Of a DNA stretch of 64,000 nt, positions 44,271 through 53,510 are shown piece after piece. Positions within the stretch are counted from its first letter, which is position 1, and each line of letters begins with the position of its first letter. The DNA lies in the NCBI RefSeq assembly GCF_003892345.1, contig NZ_RRUE01000001.1:217008-281007 (forward strand), in the 5' to 3' direction. Made by a program: the position numbers and the translations under genes. The notes under the pieces were generated by a model. It was not told the origin of the DNA and made no database searches. It worked only from the letters and a program-made list of their open reading frames with translations. The DNA comes from Lautropia dentalis. GTDB taxonomy: Bacteria > Pseudomonadota > Gammaproteobacteria > Burkholderiales > Burkholderiaceae_E.

Positions 44271-44403
44271 CATCGGCCATCCTGCCGGAGATATTTACAA
44301 AGCATCAGATACCTTACCCGATACCGGGCCAAATTTCGCATGGTGGCGATAAAACAATGCAATAATCCGCCGGTTTCCCAGAAACACAAGAAAGAGGTCC
44401 TCC

Positions 44404-45513
44404 ATGAAGAAACTCGCCGCTGCCGTGGCACTCAGTCTGCTGCCCCTGGCCTTTGCCGCCCAGGCCGAAATCACCGCCACCGACGTCGTCGGACGCAAGG
44501 TCACGGTACCCGATGTGCCCAAGCGCGTGGTGCTGGGTTTTTATTATGAAGATTATCTGGCCATTACCGGCCCCGGCGGCGTCGACAAGCTGGTGGGCCT
44601 GTCGCTGACCACCTGGAAGGACTGGCGTCCGAAGCAGTACGCCGCCTACGAAAAGGCGCTCCCGCAGCTCAAAAAACTGCCGGACGTGGGCACCACCGAC
44701 GACAACACCTTCTCCATCGAGAAGGTCATCGCCACCAAGCCGGACCTGCTGATCCTGGCTGCCTTCAGCTACGACGCGCTGGGCGAGAGCGTCAAGCAGA
44801 TCGAGGCCGCCGGCATTCCGGTGCTGGTGCTCGACTACAACGCCCAGACCGTCGAGAAGCACGTCGCCTCCACGCTGGCGCTCGGCAAGATCATGGGCCA
44901 GGAAAAACGCGCCCAGGAACTGGCCGACAACTACAAAAAGGCCTTCGAGGACATCGATGCCCGCATCAAGAAGGCCGGTCCCACCCAGAAGAAGGTTTAC
45001 GTCGAGCTGGCCCAGAAAGGCCCGTCCGAAGTGGGCAACTCCTACGGCAACAGCATGTGGGGCGCGCTCATCACCCAGCTGGGTGGCCACAACATCGCCG
45101 ACGGCCAGATCGGCAACTGGGGGCCGCTCAGCCCCGAGTATGTGCTGTCGCAAAAACCCGATCTCATCTTCCTGTCCGGCTCCGAATGGCTGAACAAGCC
45201 GCAGGCCGTGGAAATGGGCTTCGACGCGAAGGAAGCGGTCACGCAGGAACGCATCGCCGCCTACCTGAAACGCCCGGGCTGGAGCAACCTGCCGGCCGTG
45301 AAGCAGGGTGATGTGCATGGCATCTACGCCGGCGGCGCCCGTACCCTGTCCGACTATGTGTACGCCCAGTACATCGCCAAACAGCTGTATCCGGCTGCCT
45401 TCAGGGACGTGAACCCGCAGCAGAACCTGCGTGATTTCTACGCCAAATGGCTGCCGGTCAAGGCCGACGGTGTCTTCATGCTGCCCTGGGCCAAGGGCGC
45501 GGCCGGCAAGTAA
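44404..45513 (+). CDS. Iron/metallophore-type ABC transporter substrate-binding protein
   Basis: A 369-residue exported protein with a signal peptide ending at AQA-EITAT near residue 22; the ATG has GAGGT upstream. Class III binding-protein fold: TDVVGRKVTVPDVPKRVV, LKKLPDVGTTDDNTFSIEKV and VLVLDYNAQTVEKHVAS (each in part). GFYYEDYLAI and the WRP motif are shared with the orphan at 25394-26521. It is first in a complete operon with permease and ATPase. The cargo is probably a ferric or other metal chelate, inferred from the family. Confidence 0.9.
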   Translation: MKKLAAAVALSLLPLAFAAQAEITATDVVGRKVTVPDVPKRVVLGFYYEDYLAITGPGGVDKLVGLSLTTWKDWRPKQYAAYEKALPQLKKLPDVGTTDDNTFSIEKVIATKPDLLILAAFSYDALGESVKQIEAAGIPVLVLDYNAQTVEKHVASTLALGKIMGQEKRAQELADNYKKAFEDIDARIKKAGPTQKKVYVELAQKGPSEVGNSYGNSMWGALITQLGGHNIADGQIGNWGPLSPEYVLSQKPDLIFLSGSEWLNKPQAVEMGFDAKEAVTQERIAAYLKRPGWSNLPAVKQGDVHGIYAGGARTLSDYVYAQYIAKQLYPAAFRDVNPQQNLRDFYAKWLPVKADGVFMLPWAKGAAGK

Positions 45514-45525
45514 GGAGGGCAGCGC

Positions 45526-46698
45526 ATGCAGCAGGCAGGCAGTCCCACGCCACCCCCATCCCGGGCAGGGGAGGGGACCACGCAGGTCCGTTCCCCGGGC
45601 AGCGACGCGCACCGCACGCCGGCAGCCACGGATGCCGGCGCCGGCACAGTGCCGGCCGCGTCCACGTCCCGTCATGACGACTACCACCGGGCTTCGGCCC
45701 GGCGCCTGCTGCTGATCGGCGTGGCCTGCGTGCTGCTCGTCACGCTGCTGCTGCTCGACCTCACCACCGGCCCGTCCGGCATGCCCTTCGCCGATGTATG
45801 GCGGGGGCTGAAGGCCGGCCCCAATGGTGGCGATCTCGATGTGGCCACCATCCTGTGGCAGCTGCGCATGCCGCAGACACTGATGGGTGCCCTGGTCGGC
45901 GCCTGTCTGGGTCTGGCCGGCCTGCAGATGCAGACCATCCTGGGCAACCCGCTGGCCAGCCCGTTCACCCTCGGGTTTTCGGCGGCGGCCGGCTTCGGCG
46001 CGGCGCTGGCCATCATGTTCGGCGGGGCGCTGCCCATTCCCAATTTCGTCGTCATCCCCGTCAGTGCCTTCATCATGACCATGGTGGCCTGCGGGCTCGT
46101 CTACCTCATTGCCCGGCTGCGCAGTGCCTCGCCCGAAATCCTCGTGCTGGCCGGCATCACGGTGCTGTTTTTCTTCCAGTCGGTGCAGTCGCTGATGCAG
46201 TTCCTGGCCTCGCCCGAGGTGCTGCAGCAGATCGTGTTCTGGCTGTTCGGCAGCCTGCTCAAGGCCACCTGGACCAGCGTCACCGTCTGTGCCCTCGTGT
46301 TCGTGGCGTGTCTGCCCTTCATCATGCGTGATGCCTGGGCCCTCACCACCCTGCGGCTGGGCGATGCCAACGCCCGCAGCCTCGGCCTGTCGGTCGACAG
46401 CATTCGCCAGCGCACCTTCTTTCTGGTGGCGCTGCTCACCGCAGCCGCCGTGTCGTTCGTCGGTACCATCGGCTTCGTCGGGCTGATTGCCCCGCACACC
46501 GCCCGCACGCTGGTGGGCGAAGATCACCGCTATTCACTGCCACTGGCTGCCATCATCGGCGCCGTCATCCTGGTGGGCGCTTCGGTATTCGGCAAGTTCA
46601 TCTCGCCGGCCGCCGTCATCCCGGTGGGCATCATCACCGCCGTGGCCGGCGTGCCCATGCTGTTCACCATCATTGCCCGACGGGGGAGCGAAGGATGA
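45526..46698 (+). CDS. FecCD-family ABC transporter permease
   Basis: A 390-residue inner-membrane protein with about nine to ten helices after a 58-residue Pro/Ser/Ala-rich N-terminal arm that is absent from usual family members. Core motifs are RMPQTLMGALVGACLGLAG, GNPLASPFTLGFSAAAGFGA and GTIGFVGLIAPHTARTLVG. Start ATG has GGAGGG upstream, 12 bases after the binding-protein stop. Its 3' end is repeated in the following spacer. Confidence 0.92.
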   Translation: MQQAGSPTPPPSRAGEGTTQVRSPGSDAHRTPAATDAGAGTVPAASTSRHDDYHRASARRLLLIGVACVLLVTLLLLDLTTGPSGMPFADVWRGLKAGPNGGDLDVATILWQLRMPQTLMGALVGACLGLAGLQMQTILGNPLASPFTLGFSAAAGFGAALAIMFGGALPIPNFVVIPVSAFIMTMVACGLVYLIARLRSASPEILVLAGITVLFFFQSVQSLMQFLASPEVLQQIVFWLFGSLLKATWTSVTVCALVFVACLPFIMRDAWALTTLRLGDANARSLGLSVDSIRQRTFFLVALLTAAAVSFVGTIGFVGLIAPHTARTLVGEDHRYSLPLAAIIGAVILVGASVFGKFISPAAVIPVGIITAVAGVPMLFTIIARRGSEG

Positions 46699-46809
46699 GC
46701 AACGGCTGCATTTCCGACTTTTCGGGTCTGTTCCCTGCCACTTGCCATCCTTGCCCGGCGGGAGAGCGAAGGATGGGCAAGGACTGCATTTCCATATTTT
46801 CGGGTCTGC
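46665..46809 (+). repeat. Imperfect 78-bp tandem duplication of the permease gene end
   Basis: The stretch from about 46665 to 46731 (permease end and stop) recurs at about 46743-46809 with a 78-base offset; ttgcccgrcggg, gagcgaaggatg and cattttcgggtctg-like words match in order. The second copy has lost the stop (GGATGG in place of GGATGA). It fills most of the 151-base gap to the ATPase gene. Confidence 0.8.
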
Positions 46810-46849
46810 CCGGACCTGTTCCTGGCCGCCTGAGTGTGGAGGTACCGGC

Positions 46850-47596
46850 ATGAGTCTCGAGCTGAAATCCGTCACCGTCACCCGCGGCAAGGCCCAGATC
46901 CTGAAGGACATTTCCGGCACGCTGGAAAGGGGCCAGATCGTCGGCCTGATCGGCCCCAACGGCACCGGCAAATCCACGCTGGTCAATGCCATTGCCACCA
47001 TCTATCCCTTTGGCGGCACCATCCACTGGGAGGGCAGGCCGGTAAAGCTGGGCGAAATCGGCTACATGCCCCAGCAGGCCCACGTGCGCGCCAGCATCAG
47101 CGTCACCGAAACCGTGCTGCTGGGCCGCCACGAAGGGCTGGGCTGGCGGGTTGGCAACGCGCTGGTCGATCAGGCCATTGCCATGCTGGACGAATTCGGC
47201 ATCGGCCACCTGCACAACCGCAGCATGCACACGCTTTCCGGCGGCCAGCAGCAGCTGGTCCTGCTGGCCCAGCGCCTGCTGCGCGAGCCAAAGCTGCTGC
47301 TGCTCGACGAAGCCACCAGCGCGCTGGACGTGCGTCACCAGATGCAGGTGTTCGACCGCCTGCGCGCCTACGTGGACCGCACCGGCGCCCTCGTCGTCAT
47401 TGCCATTCACGACCTGAATCTCGCCGCCCGCCACGCCGACACCATCATGCTGCTCAACCGCGGCTATGTGGCCGGGCTGGGGTCGTTCTGTGACGTGGTC
47501 TGTGCCGATGCCCTGCGCGAGGTGTATGGCATCGAGGCCGAGCTGCTGCAGTCGCAGTCCGGCCAGACGGTCGTGCTGCCGCTGTGTGCGGCCTGA
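46850..47596 (+). CDS. FecE-family ABC transporter ATP-binding protein
   Basis: A 248-residue ATPase: Walker A GPNGTGKST, signature LSGGQQQLVLLAQRL, Walker B LLLLDEATSALD and the switch His in IAIHDLNLAARH. The start ATG was chosen because GGAGG lies nine bases upstream and MSLELKSVTVTRG fits the family; the frame is open further upstream only through the permease. It energises the permease at 45526-46698. Confidence 0.93.
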   Translation: MSLELKSVTVTRGKAQILKDISGTLERGQIVGLIGPNGTGKSTLVNAIATIYPFGGTIHWEGRPVKLGEIGYMPQQAHVRASISVTETVLLGRHEGLGWRVGNALVDQAIAMLDEFGIGHLHNRSMHTLSGGQQQLVLLAQRLLREPKLLLLDEATSALDVRHQMQVFDRLRAYVDRTGALVVIAIHDLNLAARHADTIMLLNRGYVAGLGSFCDVVCADALREVYGIEAELLQSQSGQTVVLPLCAA

Positions 47597-47831
47597 CGCG
47601 TGTCATGAACGCATTCTCCTGAAACCGGGGGGCGCGCGATGCAGTGATGCGCATTTGTTCACTGCCATTCTGTCGTCTTGTCGGTAGGCTTTGCACATCG
47701 CTTCATTCGAAGCGGTGCTGACGGCCTGGAACGGCACGATTCTGCCGGCTGCCGTGCCGCCAGCTTCTGATCCCTTTCAACCTGCGGGTGCAACCATACC
47801 CAGACGGGAAGCACCCGGATCCGGAGCTGCC

Positions 47832-48989
47832 ATGATCGAGATGACTTCCTCCCTGCCTTTCCGCCGCGCTGCGCTGGCTGCCGTGCTGGCTTCCGTGATG
47901 TTGCCGTTGGCCGCCTGTGGCGGCGGCGGTGAGGTATCGGTGAGCGGCGGCGGTTCCCTGGGGGGCGCATCGCTGTCGGGCAGCGGGACGTTCCGGCCGG
48001 GGCATCAGGGTGGCCAGAGCAACCAGAACACGCAGAACGGCCAGGGCGCACAGGGTAGCCAAAATGCACAGACCGCACCCGGTGGCCAGGACAATCAGAA
48101 CCCGCAGAACCGTCAGAACGCCCAGAGCAATCAGGGTGGGCTGGCATCCCCGGGAAATCAGGTTGCCCAGAATGATCAGGCCAGTGGAGCAGGTGCCGCA
48201 GATTCGAATGGCACGGGGCGTCTGGGAGCGCCGGTTCGTCCGGGGACGGATACCGTGAACCAGACGGAAATCGACGAGGTGCTTTCCTGGCTGAGCAAGC
48301 CGCATCCGGAAATCACGCCGTCGATCCAGTACCTTGTTCAGTTCCTCGATGAAGGGCCGGATTTCCGTACGCTGACCGATGGCGTCAATGGCAAGGCCAG
48401 GCAGCCAGAGGAAGCGTTGACGGGCCAGGCGCTGGCTTACTATCAGAACCGTATCGAAACGTTGAAAAGTGGTGCCGTGCTCAACCTCGACACCGAGCAG
48501 CGTGTGTATCCGAAATGGTCGCTGACCGATGAGGAAGTCGCGCTGGCGACAGCCCCCGCTGCCTACGCCCAGATAATGGGGCGGTGCGGCAATGCCAGCC
48601 AGAACCTCGAAGGCTTCAACCGTTGCATGGTGGGAACCTACAGCGGTCATACCGAACAGGGAGAAAGCTGCTCGGTCAATGTCGGCGCGGATGGCAAGGT
48701 AACGTTCACCCTGTCGGGCAGGCAGTTTCCGTCGTTCGACATTCGGCACCGCGCCGCCTTTGTTGAACGCAATGCGTCAGGGGATGTCACCTCGGCAGGG
48801 GGCATTGCGTTCTCGGGATGGCTGTCGGCGGCGCAGGTGGACGCCACGGGTACCCAGCCTTCCCACACACAGTGGTTTGGTCTCTACCTTGAAAACTACA
48901 AGGGCAAACCGCTGGTCGACGTGGATTTTGGCAACGCAGACCCCGAGCACGGCCCAGTGGTTGACGAAACCTGCTATCTGGGTCGTTGA
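47832..48989 (+). CDS. Lipoprotein A of a three-gene paralogous family with a four-cysteine C-terminal domain
   Basis: A 385-residue protein with a lipobox LPLAAC giving lipidated Cys29 and a GGAG ribosome site. Mature residues about 30-160 are a Gly/Gln/Asn-rich low-complexity spacer (units like NQNTQNGQG and NPQNRQNAQ). The C-terminal 200 residues share a domain with the next two genes: GRC, twelve residues, then C-M-V-G-T-Y-S-G, a DGKVTF strand motif, GPVVDETC, ending four residues after that Cys. I do not recognise this domain. It is likely tethered to the outer membrane and held out on the spacer. It follows the transporter ATPase by 235 bases, probably as a separate unit. Confidence 0.8.
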   Translation: MIEMTSSLPFRRAALAAVLASVMLPLAACGGGGEVSVSGGGSLGGASLSGSGTFRPGHQGGQSNQNTQNGQGAQGSQNAQTAPGGQDNQNPQNRQNAQSNQGGLASPGNQVAQNDQASGAGAADSNGTGRLGAPVRPGTDTVNQTEIDEVLSWLSKPHPEITPSIQYLVQFLDEGPDFRTLTDGVNGKARQPEEALTGQALAYYQNRIETLKSGAVLNLDTEQRVYPKWSLTDEEVALATAPAAYAQIMGRCGNASQNLEGFNRCMVGTYSGHTEQGESCSVNVGADGKVTFTLSGRQFPSFDIRHRAAFVERNASGDVTSAGGIAFSGWLSAAQVDATGTQPSHTQWFGLYLENYKGKPLVDVDFGNADPEHGPVVDETCYLGR

Positions 48990-49137
48990 TGCCTGAACCG
49001 GTCCCGTACGGTGCGTGAGACGCCTTGCGCATCGTGCGGCACAGTTTTTCAGTGTACGAAACCACGCTGGTGTGAACGCCTACCCACTTGCTTCGATTGG
49101 GCCGGTTTTTCAGCCCTGTCAAGAACACGGAATCATC

Positions 49138-50130
49138 ATGAATCACCACGTCCATTGCTCGTCGAGGTTGCGTAACCTTTCCGGCAGAGCGTTCATTACC
49201 GGTGCATTGCTCGCGCTTCCGTTGGGTGTGCTCGCAGCAGATAGTGCCCAGGGCACAGCCTCTGCAGGTTCGGCAGTGGCCAAACCCTCTGTCCAATCCA
49301 CTGTCCAGGCCGCCACCCAGGTGCCGTCGGCCACAGCAAGGCCAGACAACTCGGCCCGATACCTGAACCCGCCGCTCTATCCGGGCGATGACACCCTGCC
49401 GTCCATGGAACGGGCTGCCAGAAAGGTTGCCCGGATGAGCGCCTTCGACAGCGGCCCAAACCGGGAGAGGCTTTACCAGCGCCTGCATGAAAAACCGGCC
49501 GACCAGCTCACCGACCGACATCGGATCATGCTCAGGTACGAGCCGGTGTACCGCGAAAGCCTGGCCACGCTGCAGCGTGGTGAAGTGCTGGCGTTCGAGC
49601 CGATGTTTCGCCTGGTGCCTGACACGAAGCTGACCGGCATGCTGCTGGACAGGCAGGTGACTTCCGAAGCTTTCTACCGGAGCATGTCCACGCGCTGCAG
49701 GGACGTCACAAAAAGCACGGCGGGCTTTTCTGCCTGTGTGACCGGCAGTTTCACGGGCACCGTGACCGATGGTCTGTCCGGAAAATCTCCGGCCGCCTGT
49801 CAGGTCATCATCGGCAAGGACGGGACCGTGTCATTCACGGCCGCCGGCAAAACCTACGCCCCGCTCAGGATTCGCTATCGCGCTGCGGGTGCGGATTTCA
49901 CGGCGTCCGGTGACATCCGGGTTGCCGACATCCGCATGTTCACCGGTTGGGTGTCTGAAGGAGCGCGCCGGATGCAGAGCATGGCGGACGTGTTTCGTGG
50001 TGAGCGCAGTCAGGCACTCGACATCCTGATTGCCAGCGCTGGGGGAAGACGCAACGTACAGATGCGTTTCCTCAATCTGGATGCGGCCTATGGCCCGGAC
50101 ACTGAGATCGTCTGCGCCATTACACAGTGA
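49138..50130 (+). CDS. Exported protein B of the same family (no lipobox)
   Basis: A 330-residue protein; the ATG follows CGGAA. A signal peptide (FITGALLALPLGVLA-ADSAQ) ends near residue 34 without a lipobox Cys, so it is probably free in the periplasm or secreted. The low-complexity spacer is short (about 35 residues). The shared region includes LTDRHRIMLRYEPVYRESLATL, TRC with the second Cys thirteen positions later in CVTGSFTG, CQVIIGKDGTVSF, IRYRAAGADF and the terminal IVCAITQ. It matches protein C most closely in the segment before the first Cys. Function unknown. Confidence 0.8.
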   Translation: MNHHVHCSSRLRNLSGRAFITGALLALPLGVLAADSAQGTASAGSAVAKPSVQSTVQAATQVPSATARPDNSARYLNPPLYPGDDTLPSMERAARKVARMSAFDSGPNRERLYQRLHEKPADQLTDRHRIMLRYEPVYRESLATLQRGEVLAFEPMFRLVPDTKLTGMLLDRQVTSEAFYRSMSTRCRDVTKSTAGFSACVTGSFTGTVTDGLSGKSPAACQVIIGKDGTVSFTAAGKTYAPLRIRYRAAGADFTASGDIRVADIRMFTGWVSEGARRMQSMADVFRGERSQALDILIASAGGRRNVQMRFLNLDAAYGPDTEIVCAITQ

Positions 50131-50450
50131 CGCAGGTTTTCCGAGTTTTTCCCCCTGAATGGAAGGTGCGCCCGCTGAAAAGCGGAGGGTATGAAGGCAG
50201 TCTTCATCGTGCATGGTGAAGGCCGCCTTTCGCTGTTTTGGGCGTTTGCCCTTTGTTGTCCCCGTCCTGTCATTCCTTTGGCCAGGCCAGACGACCTAGG
50301 CCATATGGATGTCAAGGCCCGTGTTGGGGGAGGGCGTGTGCTTCATCACTGTTTGGGTTTTTCCGTGTGGGTAGCCTTTCTGCATGGCGCTGCATGGCGC
50401 GATGCGGGGGCACCGGGGTGCTGCCCGTTTACCCACTCAACGGAAACACC
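50131..50450 (+). other. Spacer between family members B and C
   Basis: About 320 bases. A small perfect hairpin CCGCT-GAAA-AGCGG is present near 50171-50184 without a T run. No promoter or gene was recognised. Confidence 0.4.
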
Positions 50451-52799
50451 ATGAATTCTTCCATTTTCCTTTCCCTGCCTTTTCGCCGTACCAGCATGTG
50501 TGTGGCGCTGACTTCCGCCTTTGTTTCCCTGGCTGCCTGTGGCGGTCCGAATGTGGGAAACGGTTCCGATGCACAGGGGGGCGCATCTGCCCAGCGGCAA
50601 GGACATGTCCTGAACGATAGTGGTCTGCGGCCCGGCAATACGGGCTACGATACGTCGGGCTACACCGGTTTTGATGCTGGCTATCAGCCCGGGGCCTTCA
50701 TGTCTGCGGACAGTGCAGTGCAGGCAGACCACGGTACCGGGCTGTCGGGTGTGGCGCCCGGTGGTGTGCGGCCCGGAAATTCCGGTATCCAGAGCGGAAA
50801 TATCCATGCCGGAAGTTATGGTACGCAGGGCGGTAACGTGCAGGCTGGCGTTCCTGGTGCGACCGGGCAGGGGAGCACTACGGTTCCGCAAGGGGGCTCC
50901 CCTGCATTTCTGCCGGGTTTCATGCCGGGCAATGGCTATAACGGCAGTCCGTTCGGCGTGACAGGCCAGCCAGGGAGTGCAGGTCAGAACGGACAGGCAG
51001 GGCAGGCCACGCCTTTCGTTCAAACAGGGCAAACAGGCCAATCAGGCCAGTCTGCTCCGGCAGGGCAAGCTGCGCAGAGTGGAAATTCGCAGGGTGGAAA
51101 TGCACAGGCCGGGATTTCGGGCATGCAGGGTCATGGGATGGCTGCGCAAACCGGGCAGGCCGTCCAGAATGGACAGTCCATTCAATCCGGGCTGGCCGCC
51201 CAGAACGGAAACGCTCGCCCCGTTTCCGGTGATGTTCTGACCAAACCGGTTCTCACGGATGGCACGACTCCACATGCATCTGGTGCCGCCAGCTGGAACG
51301 GATCTGCCGGCTCCAATGGACCAGCTGGCACCAATGGACCCGCCGGTTTCAACGGATCAGCCGGTTTCAATGGATCGGCTGCCTTTTACGGAAACGGAAC
51401 GGGCGGTGTGGATGGTACGGCGGGACAGGGCAGTCCCGGTGGGTTCCCGGCAGAAGGGGCCGCAGGGGCTGCGGGACAGGGATCTTCCGGTGCGGCCCAG
51501 GGCGCCGGCGTTCCGGCTGCACCCATTTCGGGGACGGGCGCGGGTGCCGTCGGTACGAACACTGCCACCGGCGCGATTGCGGCGGACACGGCCGCGGGTA
51601 TGCCTGCTTCTGGCACGGGGGGCAATGTCGGCTCCGGTGGTACTGATGGTGCGGGTCAGCGTGGTGGTACGGCCGGTACCCCAGGGGATGGTTTCATCGG
51701 CAGCAACAGCTACCGGCCTGCCGGCACGGGGGATGACAGCACAGCGGGCAACGGCAGCCCGCCTGCCGGTATGGGCAATATCAACACCGCAAACAGCGAT
51801 GCGAACGATGCAACAGGCACCAGCCCCTCGTCCCCCTTCCGCTTCGACCTCTCCCCGGCCGGGCAGGAACGGCAGCGCCAGCTGGACGCCGAATCCGAAC
51901 AGCGCCTGCTCACGCCCGAGGAGAACGCCGCGCACCTGACCTTCGTGTACGGCACAAGCCTTGGCCGCTGGTTCGACCGGGCGCGCGCCAACCTCGGCCG
52001 GATGGATGAGGATGACCGGGAGGTGCTGAAGTTCGAGCCGCTCTATCGTGCCAGCATGGCCACGCTGCTCAATGGTGGCGTGCTGTCGCTGGATTCGATG
52101 GTGCGCACCTATCGCAGCACGCCGGCCTATCTGGTGGCGGCCGGTGCGCGCCTGCCCGATGCCACTTTCCAGCGGCTGAATGCCCGGTGCCGTGAGGCCA
52201 GCGCCAGCGTGGCCGGCTTCAGCCGCTGCGTGACGGGCACCTACACGGGCCACATGTTGACGAAGCCGAAGCTGGCCTGCTCGGTCACCTTCACCCCTGA
52301 TGGGCATGTCTCGTTCCAGGTGGGGGAACAGGCGTATCCGCCTTTCCGTATCGACTACCGGGCGGCCGGTGTGGACTACACCAGCCCGCGCGGACTGCGG
52401 CAGCTGGACCTGCGCATGACGACGGGCTGGCGGGATCGCGACATGTTTGCCGAAGCGAACGGGGACGATGACGACGACGGCCTGATGGCAGGCGATGATG
52501 CAGGGCGGCTGGGATTCATCGCTGGCCCGGCATCCAGCATCGGGCGCGGTGCGGGTGTAGCGGCCGGCGCTGGCGCAGGCATGGGAGCAGGCGCTACTAT
52601 CGCCGGAGCTGGCACCGGCACCGCGGCGAATATTGGCGCCGCCACCCGCAAGGACGCCTGGCTGGACGATGCCTGGCAGCGCCAGTGGGTGAACCTGCTG
52701 GCCAGTTCGGGCGGCTACAACGCCGTTTCCATCGCACTGGGCAATACCGAGCCGTCACTCGGGCCGGTGTTCAGTGGGGTCTGCCGGATCGAGGAATGA
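50451..52799 (+). CDS. Lipoprotein C of the same family, with a long collagen-like/Gln-Gly stalk
   Basis: A 782-residue protein with lipobox SLAAC (Cys30) and the same LPFRR start as protein A. Residues about 31-460 are a low-complexity stalk: Gly-Gln-Ser/Ala units (GQTGQSGQS) and collagen-like triplets (NGPAGTNGPAGFNGSAG). The C-terminal domain has LTPEENAAHLTF, DDREVLKFEPLYRASMATLL, NARC and thirteen positions later CVTGTYTG, CSVTFTPDGHVSF, IDYRAAGVDY and the terminal GVCRIEE. An acidic DDDDD patch and a Gly/Ala-rich insert sit before the last block. It converges on hda with nine bases between the stops. Function unknown; a surface-displayed module on a flexible stalk is inferred. Confidence 0.82.
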   Translation: MNSSIFLSLPFRRTSMCVALTSAFVSLAACGGPNVGNGSDAQGGASAQRQGHVLNDSGLRPGNTGYDTSGYTGFDAGYQPGAFMSADSAVQADHGTGLSGVAPGGVRPGNSGIQSGNIHAGSYGTQGGNVQAGVPGATGQGSTTVPQGGSPAFLPGFMPGNGYNGSPFGVTGQPGSAGQNGQAGQATPFVQTGQTGQSGQSAPAGQAAQSGNSQGGNAQAGISGMQGHGMAAQTGQAVQNGQSIQSGLAAQNGNARPVSGDVLTKPVLTDGTTPHASGAASWNGSAGSNGPAGTNGPAGFNGSAGFNGSAAFYGNGTGGVDGTAGQGSPGGFPAEGAAGAAGQGSSGAAQGAGVPAAPISGTGAGAVGTNTATGAIAADTAAGMPASGTGGNVGSGGTDGAGQRGGTAGTPGDGFIGSNSYRPAGTGDDSTAGNGSPPAGMGNINTANSDANDATGTSPSSPFRFDLSPAGQERQRQLDAESEQRLLTPEENAAHLTFVYGTSLGRWFDRARANLGRMDEDDREVLKFEPLYRASMATLLNGGVLSLDSMVRTYRSTPAYLVAAGARLPDATFQRLNARCREASASVAGFSRCVTGTYTGHMLTKPKLACSVTFTPDGHVSFQVGEQAYPPFRIDYRAAGVDYTSPRGLRQLDLRMTTGWRDRDMFAEANGDDDDDGLMAGDDAGRLGFIAGPASSIGRGAGVAAGAGAGMGAGATIAGAGTGTAANIGAATRKDAWLDDAWQRQWVNLLASSGGYNAVSIALGNTEPSLGPVFSGVCRIEE

Positions 52800-52808
52800 G
52801 AGCCTGAC

Positions 52809-53510
52809 TCAGCCCCCGCTCTGTTCCCGCCGCTGCAGATAGTCCTTCAGCAGCGGCAGCGTCAGCTGCTTCTTGCGGGCACGGGCCAGCTGTTCCAGAC
52901 CGTCCAGAATGGTCTTGAGGCTGGCCATGTCGCGGCGGGTGTGGCGCAGCAGGTAGGTGGAGAGATCCTGCCCCAGCGTCAGGCCCCGCTCGCGCGCGGT
53001 GTGCTCCAGTGCATCGACCAGCGCGGTGTCATCCAGCGGCTGCAGGGCAAAGACCATGCCCCAGCCCAGGCGGCTGACCAGCTCGGGCAGCAGCTTCAGC
53101 CGGGCAGGGGGCTGGTTGCCGAACACCACCAGCGCCTGCTCCGGCTGCTCGACCAGCGCGTTGAAGCGGTGGAACAGCGTGCGCTGCCGCCCCTTGCTGT
53201 ACTGGTCCACGTCGTCCACCACCGTCAGGTTCGGTGCCTGGCTGGCGGTCAGGGCGCTGGCTAGATGGCTCTTGCCGGAGCCGGCCGGCCCCCACACATA
53301 GAAGAAGCGCTGGGCGGGCGTCTCGCCCTGTTGCAGGGTGTGGACCAGATGCCGCAGGGTGGCGGCGCACTCCAGGTTGGGGCCGGGGACGAAGTTGTCG
53401 AAGCACGGGGGCGGCGGTGGCCCGAAATCCAGTATGAGCTGGGGCTCCTGCAGCGTCGGGGCAGGGGCTGGCGGCGTGTCGGGCGGGGTGGATGAGCGCT
53501 GGCGGTCCAT
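52809..53510 (-). CDS. hda: DnaA regulatory inactivator Hda
   Basis: A 233-residue AAA+ protein that with the sliding clamp stimulates DnaA-ATP hydrolysis and so prevents re-initiation. Walker A is GPAGSGKSH, Walker B VVDDVDQYS, and the C-terminal lid LLRHTRRDMASLKTILDGL is typical. The N-terminal PQLILDFGPPPPPCFDNFV contains the clamp-binding QLxLD-type motif. The Met at 53510 gives the normal family length; the open frame upstream is composition only. TAGAAT lies seven bases before this ATG and there is no Shine-Dalgarno. Divergent from purM, as in many betaproteobacteria. Confidence 0.93.
   Translation of the reverse strand: MDRQRSSTPPDTPPAPAPTLQEPQLILDFGPPPPPCFDNFVPGPNLECAATLRHLVHTLQQGETPAQRFFYVWGPAGSGKSHLASALTASQAPNLTVVDDVDQYSKGRQRTLFHRFNALVEQPEQALVVFGNQPPARLKLLPELVSRLGWGMVFALQPLDDTALVDALEHTARERGLTLGQDLSTYLLRHTRRDMASLKTILDGLEQLARARKKQLTLPLLKDYLQRREQSGG

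Larger units (their letters stand above)
43916..44403. other. Intergenic region between lldP and the metallophore transporter
   Basis: About 490 bases. The left part contains hexamer and heptamer tandem repeats; the right part is AT-richer and contains two dyads (44224-44237 and 44249-44270) upstream of the binding-protein gene. No small gene was convincing. Confidence 0.55.
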
